The position numbers were made by a program, and so were the translations under genes. Below the pieces are notes generated by a model, which made no database searches, had not been told where the DNA came from, and worked only from the letters and a program-made list of their open reading frames with translations. 64,000 nt of DNA from the NCBI GenBank assembly GCA_037976565.1, contig CP137682.1, forward strand, positions 5,268,827 to 5,332,826, read 5' to 3'. The stretch is from Mesocentrotus franciscanus (Eukaryota > Echinodermata > Echinoidea > Camarodonta > Strongylocentrotidae). Of the stretch, positions 1-13,888 are shown piece by piece. The first letter of the stretch is position 1. Each line of letters begins with the position of its first letter.

Positions 1-73
1 TTTTTTAGTTAGAGGATTACACTTGTGATTGAAATTTGTAATGAAAAATGTTTATCTTTTTTTCTTCGTATAG

Positions 74-3000
74 GAGACATCAGTATGTTGGCAATGTGAA
101 GTTTTCTGCCTTTGAACAGAGCAAGCACAAGCGTCAGATCTATGTGGCTACTGAGTCCAACGTCCTTGCCAGCATCAATCTAGCCGGTCAGCTGAACTGG
201 AGGCATATACTCCAGAGAGGTCAACAAGGGGTCATTAATTCTATGCTCTACTCCTCTGCTGATGGTAAGCATAGAGTCATTCATGGGTCCAAACATACAG
301 TCGACCTCACTAACCCTGTAACCGATAATTGGATCGGGGACTGATCACTGGCCAATCAGGTGAAATCGGATGATAAACTCAGATCGCTGATCAATGAAAA
401 ATATCAGAAAATGGAAGAAAGAAAAAAAAGGCTGAAAATTTTCAAGTTTTGGGCTATCAAATACTAAAAAAACATGCATAGCTGGGATTATTTTGTCATT
501 TGGAGTTGTTGTAGAACATGTTTGTTGATATTAAGTGCCTTTTCATGACTACGGTATGAAATAAATGTTATTAGTCTAAGAGAAGAGGCAAAACATGTGA
601 GCTGCCATTTTGGATTATAATGTAGGCACATATTTTTTTTCCATTGTCGTTGTACCGATATTGATAATGATATCGGGAGCCAAACTGCTGATTTGATCAT
701 CCAATCCAATCATAGCTCTAACTTACAGGGTTAAACCTCGTGCCAGTCGACCTTAACAGGACTTAAACACTTCTTTATAAGAAGATTGTAAACTATGGAG
801 TATCAAGGTGGGACATCTTTGGCTGACGTAGTGTCATCATAATGGTATTTGATATTAGTACATCACATTGTGTTTCGCATGGGCTGAATAAATACAAATT
901 TTTGACCCCTCATCATTAAATTTAAACTCTTGTGACTCTCTTTGATTTGCAGCTGGTATTGTGACACTATCGGGTGGAGGACGGCTGCTCCGTTTGTGGA
1001 ACGCAACCACTGGCTACCTGAAATGGGAATCTCCTGTTTCCCCTGAAATGGCAGCCGTTAGCAGGTGACAAACCCATGCCCATTATGACAAAAATTTCTT
1101 CCAACAATACTATGATGCTAATTTAAAGTGTACTAATCACCAACATTATTTTATTCTGTATGTTATTGTTAGTAGTTACATGTCATAATACTTTATTCAA
1201 AATATGAGCTTTATATATCACTTCTGTACAGAGAATTTGCTAGTTTAAATACATTCGCAATGAACATTAAAGCATCTTGTGAGTAGACTACTTGAAGCAC
1301 CCGTACATGCTCACATAAATAGAGCCCACACAGATCCCAAGCCTGACTTTGGTTCGAGTGCGCAGTTTTATGTTATTGTTTATTGTCTGCATACTCCTTA
1401 TCTGTTAGCTCATGGAAAGCCAGGTGTTTTGCGAGGTTGATTTTATACTTTCTACTGGCTGTACACAAATAATTATTTTAGTTGATTGGTACAGATTAGT
1501 ATTGTTGATAAATGGTATATTTTTCTAGACACCTGTACTTTTACCTTTAGTAATACCTTTGTGACTTTCCTAATTCTTATGCTGATGTTATGGACCAAGG
1601 TCTGATTTGGACACATCGGCTGGAGTTCATAAATGAATTTTTCCATATTAAAGTGTAATACATGTATGTGCATATCCCCATGTCCAACTGGATGGCAATA
1701 ATGCCCAATGTATATATGGTTAAGGTCCAAAATTGAGGTTTAGACCATGGTTTAAACTTTAAATATTGAATTCAGGCCTTTGACTTTAGACTTTAGACTG
1801 AATAAGTGTTAGTCATTTTCTCTCACAAGATTGATCAACAATGTGCAATAAAGAGATTTGGCAAAGAAAGGATTTCAAATCTAAGCTTCTGCTATAAATC
1901 CTTTCCACTTACTTGATTAATGTTTACACAACATACAGTTCACACTTTTGGATCAGGCTGGCATGTACCTCAAAATATGTACCTGAGGTCACTCTGTAAT
2001 TACTGTAGTTGAATAATCCTTCAAAAATTGACAGCTACTTATTGACCATTCCATCTCTTTCATCAGTTCTGGAGCTACAGCTTTGCAAGTCAACAGTGAA
2101 TCTAAGAATGTGATTGTAGCAGTCAAGAACCATGTCTTCAGTTATGCTTTCAAGTCAGGACGTAGAGCTTGGACATACGCTGATCAGGACAGGTGAGAAA
2201 CGTCCTCGTAGACACACTGCTAGTAAACTCATGTTCAAGGGAATAGTACTCTGAAATGTGCTCGGGCGACAATTGTTCCAGGCTTTATTTTGTGAAAGAT
2301 GTTGTATAGGGGTTTGGTTTTCAATTGGATTTTAGGTTAGCGCAGGGTCATAATTATATTCAGGTATAGTGTTTTGTCCAGGGTTAAATTTGGTAAAAGT
2401 TTTAGATATTTACCATGTAGCAATTGTTGCAGCCACATGTGTTATATATCCTATGTGAACCATATTAACATATAGCATCTCTCTTTGTTTTCTTCTCCTT
2501 CTTGTTCTTTTCTATTTAGTGAGACATTAGACTTCCAGTGGATACACTTCAGCAAGGACGAACCTGATTCTCCTGTATATGTCATCGGTGTGGTTGAAGG
2601 CTCACACTTTGTCATTGCAGCACTTGATGCACAAAGCGGAGATCTTATCAATCAAGTATGTTCTTTTCCTTGTAATGTTATGATTGAAAAGAAGGTGTGA
2701 TAAGTATGAGTCGGTTGAATTATCAGTAGTAGCTATGCTGTATATTGAACATGCTGTAATTGCTGTACTCTATTCACAATTATTTCATCATTGTGAGTGT
2801 CACATATGCATAAGCTGTATGAGTACATGCTCATGTATGTATGTGTATGATTAATCCATTCCACTCATTCAAATTGCTTTGAAAACTATGCAAGCATCAT
2901 TGTGTTTTGTGAAGACTGCGCTTGTGAAATACAGCATTAATACCAAAATATGATTGTAATTTGAGAGTTAGCAGTTGCATAGTGCCTTTGTACTTCAAGG

Positions 3001-6000
3001 AATATAGTATACGATTTTATTAATATTCCTTTTTGTTAATTTATTTCATCATCAAGGTCTTACTGTGCCCCACCATTAACAAAATCTTGGATCCGCCCCT
3101 GATGAATGTAATCCATTGTTAATTCCTTCTTTCAGACTCCCATCTCAGCAGTGTGGGCAAGCAGAGCACCCAACTGTATCGTCGTCTCCGGCGGCCATTT
3201 CGTATGTTCTGAGCCCTCCTCTGGTACCTTACAGTATCTTACCATTGGTGTCCAAAGCAGCTTCTCAGCGACATCTCCAGCTGTAAGTACACATTGCAAT
3301 GTGATGTGATTTTTGTTTTTGTTACTAATCGTGAGAAGCAACTTTTGCTTTTGTTTTTTTCCCCATCAATATACAGTGAAACCTGTCTATAAAGACCACC
3401 CAAGGGAGACAAGAAAAGTGGTCTTTATGTACAGGTTCCTTTAGTACACGTTTCAATGAGGAACCTTTTTTGAGGGCAACAAAAAATGTGGTCTTTGTCG
3501 ACAGGTGGTCACTAAAGCAGGTTTGACTCTACTAGTTTACTCATTATTTCCCCTTTTTTCAATTACTAGTTCGTTCCTCTATGTCTTCATTTGTATTCTC
3601 TATAGATTTACATTACTGGTTTGTAGAAAATTAATAAATGAAAAAATCAATCTGGACCATGCTTCATAAAACCTGTTTCTGTGACAAATTGCAATAACTG
3701 AAATAAGCTACCAAAACTCTTGCATTTTTCAAACAAAATTTTGAGAGTTGTTATTGAGAATAAGGGTTGTTAAACATGGCAATGATATCAAGTTGTTTGT
3801 CCAATAAGCGATTTAATACAAAGGACTTATCCCTCCGAAGATGGAGGCCGAAGCATTATGTTTTGGGGTTGTCCATCCATCCGTTCTGCTTTCTAATCAC
3901 AACATCTCAAAAGACATTTCTGCAGTGATCTTGAAAGTTGGTGATAGTATGTATCACCATATGGAGACAAATTGATCAGATTAGGGGATAAGTCGGTCAC
4001 CGGATTTAGACGCCAATTTCCATGAAAATCTATATTTTTAGCCTTGTTATCTCAATGATCATTTGAGCAATGCAATGAATATATGCATTCATTGCATTGC
4101 TCAAATGAAACATAAATCATGTTTTTCAACTAGAATCATACCGGCATACACACAACTATGACAGCGTATACAGCAGATCCTGTGTATATTACGAATCTTT
4201 ATCTGCTCATGCACAGATAGTAGTTATGAACTTGCTCTTTTATGACGACCGTCTAAAAATGTTTAATTTTACAGGGGTTGGGTCTGGTGCAACTTTCAGA
4301 GCAGAAACTCTCTATCAGTGAACTTTTCTCATCAGCCTCGGGACCCTCTGTATTCATCCTTCAGTTAAGCAGTGACCATCATGCATTGCTGGAGGTCAAA
4401 GGTCAAAACGTACTTCTCAATAAAGATCTACCCAAGGTATGTCACTCTTTCATCATTCATTTCCTTGTTAAAGATAGATCATTGTTTCTTTCTGTTCCAC
4501 CAAGTTAATTTCAACTACTATGGCCAATCAAGATCATCATCATCACATGCACATATATTGTTTAAAAGGCTGACTTTTAACCAATCAGAATCATTATTTC
4601 AAATTTGCAATTGATAGCTTTGTGTTACGAGCCCCCATTGTCACGTATACCTTGGCATGCCTCCAAACTAAATTACCTGGCACCTAACAATTTTTTTCTT
4701 CTCCAATTAGGTTACAGCTGTGAGTGGTACCGTGGTAGGGGAGAGATACGCAGTCACTACAGCTAGTAGCAACAATGAGGTGAGTTCATACTACTCAAGC
4801 TTTCTCCAGACCCAGTGTGTTAAAAAAGAATAGTAATGTGGCAAAACCAATGACATGAATTGGTGTCACGAACAGTAATAACACATCGATCACAGAATAT
4901 GTAAAGGGGGACAAAAAAAGAATATGTGTAGAGGGGCGGTTGTTGCAGATTTTTTTTTCTTCTTCTTTTAAACCCCTATTTGTCATTCATTTAAACATGA
5001 CATGTGTTGTTTACAGCATGATCACCTGAATAGGATTTCAAAGAATTGTTCTATGACCAGCAGGGGGAAAAAAAAAAAAGACCAGGGGCGGTATTCTGAA
5101 CATTGTTGTAAGTTTTGTGTTATCTTTTGTTGTATCTCCCAGAGATAACACAGTGCTAATATTGTTGTAAGTTGGTATTCTGAAAATCATTTTATCCCTG
5201 TGTTATCTCTTGAAGGACCGCCTCTATCTTATCTTTGACCACTGTTGACACGCCCATTTTTATGGACCCTACCAATCAAAATCTATTTTATATAAGCATG
5301 ATAAGTAGGTCAACCAATAGGAATTCTTTATGCCATATCTAATGATGTGCCTAGCGCATACCAATCTTGGGCGTAATTAGTAAATTGAGTGCTTATTATG
5401 CGCGTCATCATATGCGCTGTGGCATATGGATCATGAAGACAAGTCACACTTTCAATTAGTGGTTATAGATGAGAGCATTAAAATCGTCATATTCTAGCAT
5501 GTAATTTCTTAGAAAGTTCTCATCTGTGATGTCTCTGGTCAACACACAATCTTTTTCTAACTGACTATTAGCACGAAGTTGGTTCTGGGCAAGGAATATT
5601 GCCGCCATTATATCACCCCGAAAGATACAACATCCCCCTACCTGTTGTAAATATTGTTGTAAATACCACGCAAGATAAGATAAGATAAAAGATACAACAA
5701 TTTTCAGAATACCAATTATCTTGTCATATTATCTCCCGTGCGCATATGCAAATGAGGATTAAGCGCCATTTTTGTAATACTACGCACTATTCAAGCGCAC
5801 AAAAGTTTGAGCGCAGACGCGACCAAAGAAATGAGAGAAAAGATACAACAAAAGATACAACAAAACTTACAACAATGTTCAGAATACCAACTTTATCTTA
5901 TCTTCAAAGATACAACAATATTAGAGATAACACAGGGTTCAGAATACGGCCCCAGGACATCGTTTCCCATAACCGTCATAAGTACAAGATCACCAGCTTC

Positions 6001-9000
6001 CCATTGAAACATGTTGATTACAATACACACTTTTCAATGGGATGTCAGTGAATGTTATGATGGTTTCGTGAAACGCTGCCCAGTATTTCATCTCAATGAA
6101 ATTGCTTCACTTTTTATTTTGTAGGTGATTGAGTTCCGATCCTCCTACTTGGAAGGAGGATATGAAGAGCTGTACAGTAATGATGTTGTCCTGCCAGGCA
6201 GCCATGGATTGGCCGATCAGGTAAGAAAAATGAGGTGGGATTTTGTTACGTTTGTAGCGAAATGAATCATTCATTCATTCAAAATGGTTTATTCAAATAC
6301 TTTCCTTGCGGCCGCAAGGCCGAATTGTGAAGTTTACAATTACAATGTCATTTCAAAATGTACATTAAAAACATTAACAATAAAAAGGCATTATTAGAGT
6401 GCATTATTAGAGTATCATGAATAGAATAAAAGCAACCGCATAGAATGCTTTAAAAAAAAGAGGCATTAAAATCAATAAGACATGTTGAATAAAATATGGT
6501 AAAACGTAAATTAGGGTAAAATATGATGATAGAGGGAAAAGGAAATCCTAGTAAGCATGGTCTCATGTCGTTTCATTGGGAACAAAAGATGCAAGTGCAA
6601 GATATTTTTTCATTACATGTATCGATAAGAAACATTAATTTTTTGTTTGCTTTTGTTTGTTTTTATATCCTTAATCATGAACGTACTAACGTAGCATAAT
6701 ACGTGATATGATTTCACTTACAAATAAAACAAGTACCTGCCAATTTGAACTAAATTTACAACATGCTGCTATTCTTCCTTGTCTTTGCAAGTGGGAGCCA
6801 TTTTTTTCAGTCCAATGATATTGACTCTTGATTAATTAAAAATGTTTTTATTTTTCATCTCTTCTCTCCTATGATACAGATATGTGTTGACCTTTATGAG
6901 CTTAGAGATAAAACCATCAGTGGGAGAGTCTTGATCAAGACGGCAGACGAAGCTCTCTCATTGGTTGTTGGCAGTAAGTGTTTATTTGTGTTCGTTTTAT
7001 CAATAGGATGCTACAAACCTCACAATTTCAAGATGGCTGCCATAACCACTGAAACATGCACATATTGTTCCATTCAATGAGAGTATACCCGAAATATAGT
7101 TAGGCAGTCAAAATAACGATATCACTTTGTACGACATTTTTACTCATAAATAAACCCCTCAAAAAAAGTTCTGCAATTCAAGCTTGAGCGTTGATATCTC
7201 TCTTGTTACTATAATATCATATTTGACATTGGTATCATTGAAAAGCCTGTTTATTTCTCCTACAATAATGCCCCATTTGTAATGATTATGTAATCATGGA
7301 CTGAGCAGTACACCTGAATATGGGGCCAAGTCAAAAGTGAAATGTTGCAAAATGCATTGTTATTCCTTCAAAACACAATCCATCCTCTAAACAAATGAAT
7401 AATTCAGTATTGACAATAACAATTGATAATTTCAAACAGGGTGCCCTTTCAACGTGTTTGTATTACAAGGGGCTTAAGTTATGCATGAAGCAGATCCATC
7501 CATTTTGTTTGTATTAATGATGTGTGTGGATCATTTATGTATACATTTAACTCTGCATAAGTCAATTTGTTGGGACCCCCCCCCCCCCAAAAAAAAAATA
7601 GTTCGACTTATACAAATTTCTACTTAGGCGGTGTAAATAACACGTTTTGCATAGTTTGGTCGAAAAATTTGGTTCGACTTAGGGAAAATTAAACTTCTGG
7701 ACCTCAGGTTCTGCAAAGTAAACTGTATTTGATTAACACTCTTCTCTCTTCCAGGTGAGAAAGAGGTCTTGTGGCTGAGGGACGAGTCTCTAGCCAGTGC
7801 TGTCTCAATCGAGCTGGTAGATCTACCCGTCTCAGATACAGAAGCCAGGTTTGAGGATGAGTTTGGAGGAAAGCAAGGAGGTAAACACCAGTCTATAGTT
7901 AAGAGTCGCTTTAGAAATCAGTTCTTTGGCTAATATTGAGGAAAAATTCTCTTTAAAGTGTGTATTAATCACCTAAAATAATAATTTGTACTAAAAACTT
8001 CACCCGCCGACATTAAAACCGGCACACTGAACCAAAGTCAGACCAGGGTTCCGTGTGGGCCCTATTTCTATGGTGTACTTTATTTGCATTACAAATGGAT
8101 TAATCTGTCTTGTAGAAACTGAAATAAATGCATGTTTGTTCTCGGGGCACTGTTTCATGAAACCTTCATTAGTACAAGTTTGCTGACATGCCATTGAAAC
8201 ATGTATTAAAATGAACACACGTTTCAGTGGGATGCCGTCCAGCAACTTGTGCTTGTGGCTGTTTTATGGAACAAGGCTCTGGATGTACATCTATCTTATG
8301 ATCGATTCAATGGTGTATCACCAAAACATAATAGAAACTTTGACTCTTTAAAGTTTATGTATGATTATTATTCTTAAACTTCATGGCATACGATGGAATC
8401 AGTCGGCCTTTTTAAAGATAGTATGTGACTGATGTATTTCTAGATTGTTGAAGTCACTTTTGTTTCTCTTGTCCTCTGTTGTTCACAGAGAATATATTCA
8501 ACATGTTCGCCAAGAGACTTACTACACAGTTCACCCAGTTTCAGGTGAGATACCATATTCATGTCTTCCTGCCATCAAATTCTTTCAATACCAAATTATT
8601 ACAATTTTGGTTCACAGTTGTTAAGCAGTGTACAATACATTGCTGAATTGTCAATATACAACCATGTGAATAATTAATTAGTGATAATTCCAAAAGTTTT
8701 TGAGATATAGATATGAAACTTCAGAGGCTTATACATTAGAAGATGCCTTACCTATGTGCCAAGTATCAGAATTTTTCAAGATTCCATGGCCTAGATCTCA
8801 GGGGAGGTGGAAGCCACCAAAACAACCCAGCCTGGGTTAAAACCAGCAGTGAATGGGATTTTCTTTAAATAGAGAAAATGGCAAAATTTGTAAAATTGGT
8901 TTCAGCCGCAACATCAATTTTGGTCTTTCACTCAAAATCCATTGGTACAGATGATGGTGAATTCTTAATTCAAGTCCTGCCCATGATTTGTATTGAGCTT

Positions 9001-12000
9001 GTAAACAATGTCTAGGCATTCATTTCATTAAAAGTTTGGAAATTCAGTGAGAACACCCCCTACCCTACCAAAAGAATTAATCTAGTTACACCCCTGCCCA
9101 ACATAGCATAGAAAGAAAAGTTGTAAGAAGGTTTTTAGGGCCCTAAATGTTTCTGATAACGAGTGTGCACAATTACAGTAGGATGACTGTTTTGATGTTT
9201 CTGATCTCTTCCTATGCAACGCACTTGAAGAAGAAGATCTCTGTTACTCTCGTACCAGAGATCACAAGTTCTTGTGCCCCTTTTAGTCATCATTTCACAG
9301 ATAAGTTTTTCAAGCTTATAATGTTCTTCATAGCATATTAGCATGGCTATAGTAAGGTTGCTAGAAAAGAGTAGGAATATTTTTCAGTAATATCTTTGAT
9401 GTTTCCCCTCCAGTCTTACGTAACTCACTTGAAGAGGAAGATAGAGAATCTCCATGACTCTCATACCGGAGATCACAAGGTTGATGCTGCCATCACCCAT
9501 GCTAGTCAGAGATTACTCAATGAGGACGACGAAGAGGAAGACGATGACTATCTCACCAGGGATGAATTCAATCTTCACAAAGTTGTCGTGATCGCCACAA
9601 AGTCTGGCAAGGTAAGATTTGTTTAATTGCTTTATTGTTTTAAAGCAATAATTTTTAATCTTGATTTGTTATTTTGACTGATCATGTAATGTACCTTGGT
9701 GCTAAATCCCTATCTATCTATCGTTGGCCCATATTCTACTAATATTTTAACCGACGCTGGGCTTGGGCTTTTGTACAAAACTGGGTTTAACAAGGGAAGT
9801 TAGTCTGAGGTCTGGGTTTTCCTTTATTTAACGTGATGTTAGACCCAGGGTCGGGTTTAACTGAATTAGTATGGCCATTGTCTCTTATTGTTTATTTCAA
9901 ATGTTTATTTTTCAGATATTTGGTCTGGATTCCAAGGATGGAACCATCGTGTGGGATCATTTCCTTCCCAACCTAGTACCATTTGAAACATCAGGCAAGC
10001 TCTCCATGCCCCTGTTTGTTCAGAGAACCACAGCTCACTTCCCCAACCCACCTCAGTGCAACCTGGTTGGAAAGAGCAAGGTAATTCATCTTTGACATTA
10101 ATAGCAATGCAAACTAATAGACCAGCTTACTAACATATTCAAATTTATGGATGTTTCTTTCCTGGGACCTAGTGACAAGTTATTCCATCGACCTGTTTTT
10201 AATGAATGAAGTAAAATCCAGTCTGCATACATTACGTGTTGCTATGTCAGATAATATTCAGGCAATTTTCAGGTTGTCAAGAACAACCTTTGATTAAAAA
10301 AGTATGCATAAAATTGGAATATGTTAGTAAACCGGTTTATTCATTAATTTCATTCGGGGGCTAAAGGGTTTTACAACATACATGTATGCTCCTGCAACAA
10401 TTGCTCTGTGATCAATTTCTTACATGAATCAATTTCTAATTCAATCCTGAACCAAACATTTTATTTGGTACCTAATACTTACCCTAAAAATAACCTTAAT
10501 CACAATTGAAATCCTTTACCCTCACCCAAGATTTTTGATGATATAAGGCCCATAAGGAAATTTGCTTTGGTGATGCTCGCTCCGATCATCACCAAAGCAA
10601 ATTTCCGATCAACAGGTAAAGATAGGACGCGGTCACCAAGGCACTTGAAGAAGAAGAATTTATTCATCAGTTACTGTCCACAAAAATACCATAGTACAAT
10701 ACAATATTAAATGATTTAGATATTCAGTTGTCTTCATCAATAGATTAAAGGTGATTGTTTTTTATCGTGTGAAAATTAAAGCATTTTAAATTGTGCAATA
10801 ATCTATTATATAGTTCTTGAGGAAAAATAGATTGGGAAAAACTGTGTGCCATCAATTTCAGCAAAGAAAATAAGGAATCAAATTTTAGCAGCAGTTTTAC
10901 AAATTCAATCAAAATTTAATGTTAACTTTAAATTTAATTAATTTAGATTTAAAGCTAAATCAGAAAATTAGATTCTACGCATGTGCGCATGAAGTTAGCA
11001 AGGGATACACGCAGTAGATACGCACATTCTTTTAGACTGCTGAACCTTCCCTACAAATGAAAACATTTTGAAAAGGATATTTTGTGAATTTTTATCCCCT
11101 CGCCGACGAAATCGGAGGGGGTATAGAAACGCTGCTGTCCGTCCTTCTGTGCTTCTGTGCTTCCGTTCTTCCTTCCTTCCTTCCGTTCGTAACAAATTTG
11201 GTTTCCGATCGATAACTTCAGTAATGTTTGACAGATTTTAATGAAGTTTGATATGAAGGTACATGGTATCAAAATACAGGCTAAGTTCGATTTCGGTGTA
11301 TGTAGGTCAAAGGTCAAAGGTCATAGCTCATTAAATATGCGAAAAAATACACATCTGGTTTCCGATCGATAACTTTAGTAATGTTTGACGGATTTTCATG
11401 AAATTTGATATAAAGGTACATGGTATCAAAATACAGGCTAAGTTCGATTTCCGAATATGTAGGTCAAAGGTTATAGCTCATTAAATATGCGAATCTGGTT
11501 TCCGTTTGATAACTTTAATAATGTTAGACGGATTTTAATCAAATTTGATATGAAGGTACATGGTATCAAAACACAGCCTAAGTTCAATTTCCGAGTATGT
11601 AGGTCAAAGGTCATAGCTCATTAAATATGCGAATCTGGTTTACGATCGATAACTTTAGTAATGTTTGACGGATTTTAATGAAATTTGATATGAAGGTACA
11701 TGGTATCAAAACACAGCCTAAGTTCAATTTCCGAGTATGTAGGTCAAAGGTCATAGCTCATTAAATATTCGAATCTGGTTTCCTTTCGGTAACTTTAATA
11801 ATGTTTGACGGATTTTAATGAAATTTGATATGAAGGTACAAGGTATCAAAACACAGCCTAAGTTCGATTTCGGAGTATGTAGGTCAAAGGTCAAAGGTCA
11901 TAGCTCATTAAATATGCAAAAACACCTAATTATATATGTGAAAATGTGGTTAACTTCCTTGCCTTGTAATATAATAGTATAGTCTAATGGAGGTAACTTG

Positions 12001-13848
12001 TTCTGACGTATATAGGCCATTTGTACCCTGCGAGGAGATGCTACGCTTTGCGTTGACTTTTCTAGTTTATTTTTTTATTAGAGTCTACATATGAAATTTG
12101 GTATATTAAACAAATATTGACTGCTTTTTCAGGTCACGGTTAAAACCAGTGCTGTACTGTGCCCCAAGACAAAGGCGAGAGGCATGGTACAGTTTTGAGA
12201 TCACCTTAGGCAATAAGTGTGGACCGTGCCCCTCAAAGCAGTCAGTATTTGTATAATTATGGTATCCCTTTCCCTTGCTCGATTATAAGCATCATTGTGC
12301 ATGTATCTGACAATCCTACATTTCATTTATGTCTCGTTTGTTTAGGTGACCGGCCAGGCTATTTCCTTCACTTTTAACCCCATCAATGGTAAGCCTACAT
12401 ACGACAGCAGCTCACTGGGGACCGAGCTACCATACAAGGTCAAGCAGGTCACCATGCTTAACCTCATGACTGACCAGTTCCTTAAGGTCATGCTCTATCT
12501 GGACACTGATTTAAATGTAAGTACATGTTTTAGGCACAAGGCTAAGATATATGACCTTGAGGTAATGGTTTAGACATTGGGCTCAAAGTATAAAGTTAAT
12601 GGTTGGACTTGAGCTTGTGTATGACCGTGAGGATATGCTCTATCTAGACACTGATTAATATAAATGTAAGTACAGGGTTGAGGCATAAGGCTAAGATATG
12701 ACCTTAAGGTTATTGTTTAGACCCTGGGCTAAGGTATGACATTCTTTATACTTACTTTTCCATTGTTAGGAAGGCTTTTGAAGAGCAATCCTTTTCAGAG
12801 TACATTTCTCCTATGATATTCTTCCAAACTGTCATAAAAAACACGAGAAAGCTCACAGCTTATGTTTCACCTTTACCAAAACTCTAACCTGAAATCTCCT
12901 CAAAATCTTATTCTTTCTCATTAGGTTCATGTTGTCCCATCTTCGGCTGCTTCGTTAGTTCAGGAGCATTCCTCTAGCATCTATCTCTTCACTGCAGACA
13001 CGGACTCCGGCAAACTCGCTGGCTACAGACTCGCAACTAGCTTAGGGGTCGCGACCTCTGACCTCGAAGCAGAGGTGGTGTGGGATGTTCAGCTCCCAAC
13101 CTCCCTCCAAAAGATTACCCATGTGGTTGGGAAGAGGTATATTGGTAAGTTATTCATCAAAATTTCTTTGTTTTATAAAGAAACCCAACCTTAATGATAA
13201 TTTGCTTATGAGTGAAACAGAACAGAGAGGCCTAACAAATATATTGGAAATTACATTTTAGCAAAGCATGATGAGTAATACGAATGTTGATCATGAGTCT
13301 ATATCTCAAATTGATAACTCGTACATAGGTTTACAGTGGAACCCGGTTATAATGAGGTCCTTGGGACCATGGAAATTACCTTGTTATATCAGGAATCATG
13401 TTGTATCGGTAAAAAAAAAAAAAATAGAAAGAGCTGGGACCAGAAAAATCACCTTGTTATAGCAGATACCTTGTTATGTCAGAGCTCTTTATAAAGAGGT
13501 TCCACTGTATTTAATCTAATTAAGGACTGTTCTCTAGTTGTTCTGTCAATGAACTGTCATACACCTTGATATTGAAACACTTAGGTTCTGAAGCTAGAAA
13601 TTTTATTGCTTAGTTCCACCCAGGTGTTCAATGGGTACCCAGTAGGATGCAAACATTCATGTGGTTTGATTGGTACATGTGTGTTATAGTATACTGGTGC
13701 CTGGCCAGAATACTCCCCATGGCGCGGAGCTTGTGGACTATCATGTGCAGAATAGCAATTGAATCTAATGACCTGAGTAATAATAATTACAATGTAAAGT
13801 GCTTAGTAATGTAGCGTATTAAGGGTTATATGAATGTGCCTAGTAGTG

Positions 13849-13888
<40 letters not shown>

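Noticed and set aside
10638..10660. Third copy of the EMC1 exon start (GCACTTGAAGAAGAAGAA)
   Set aside because: The similarity is short, purine-rich and without flanking matches, so chance is likely.
11095..12020. CRISPR-like array of direct repeats
   Set aside because: Units are contiguous 140-bp tandem copies without unique spacers, in a eukaryotic intron; the same applies to 55225-56270 and 56660-57445.
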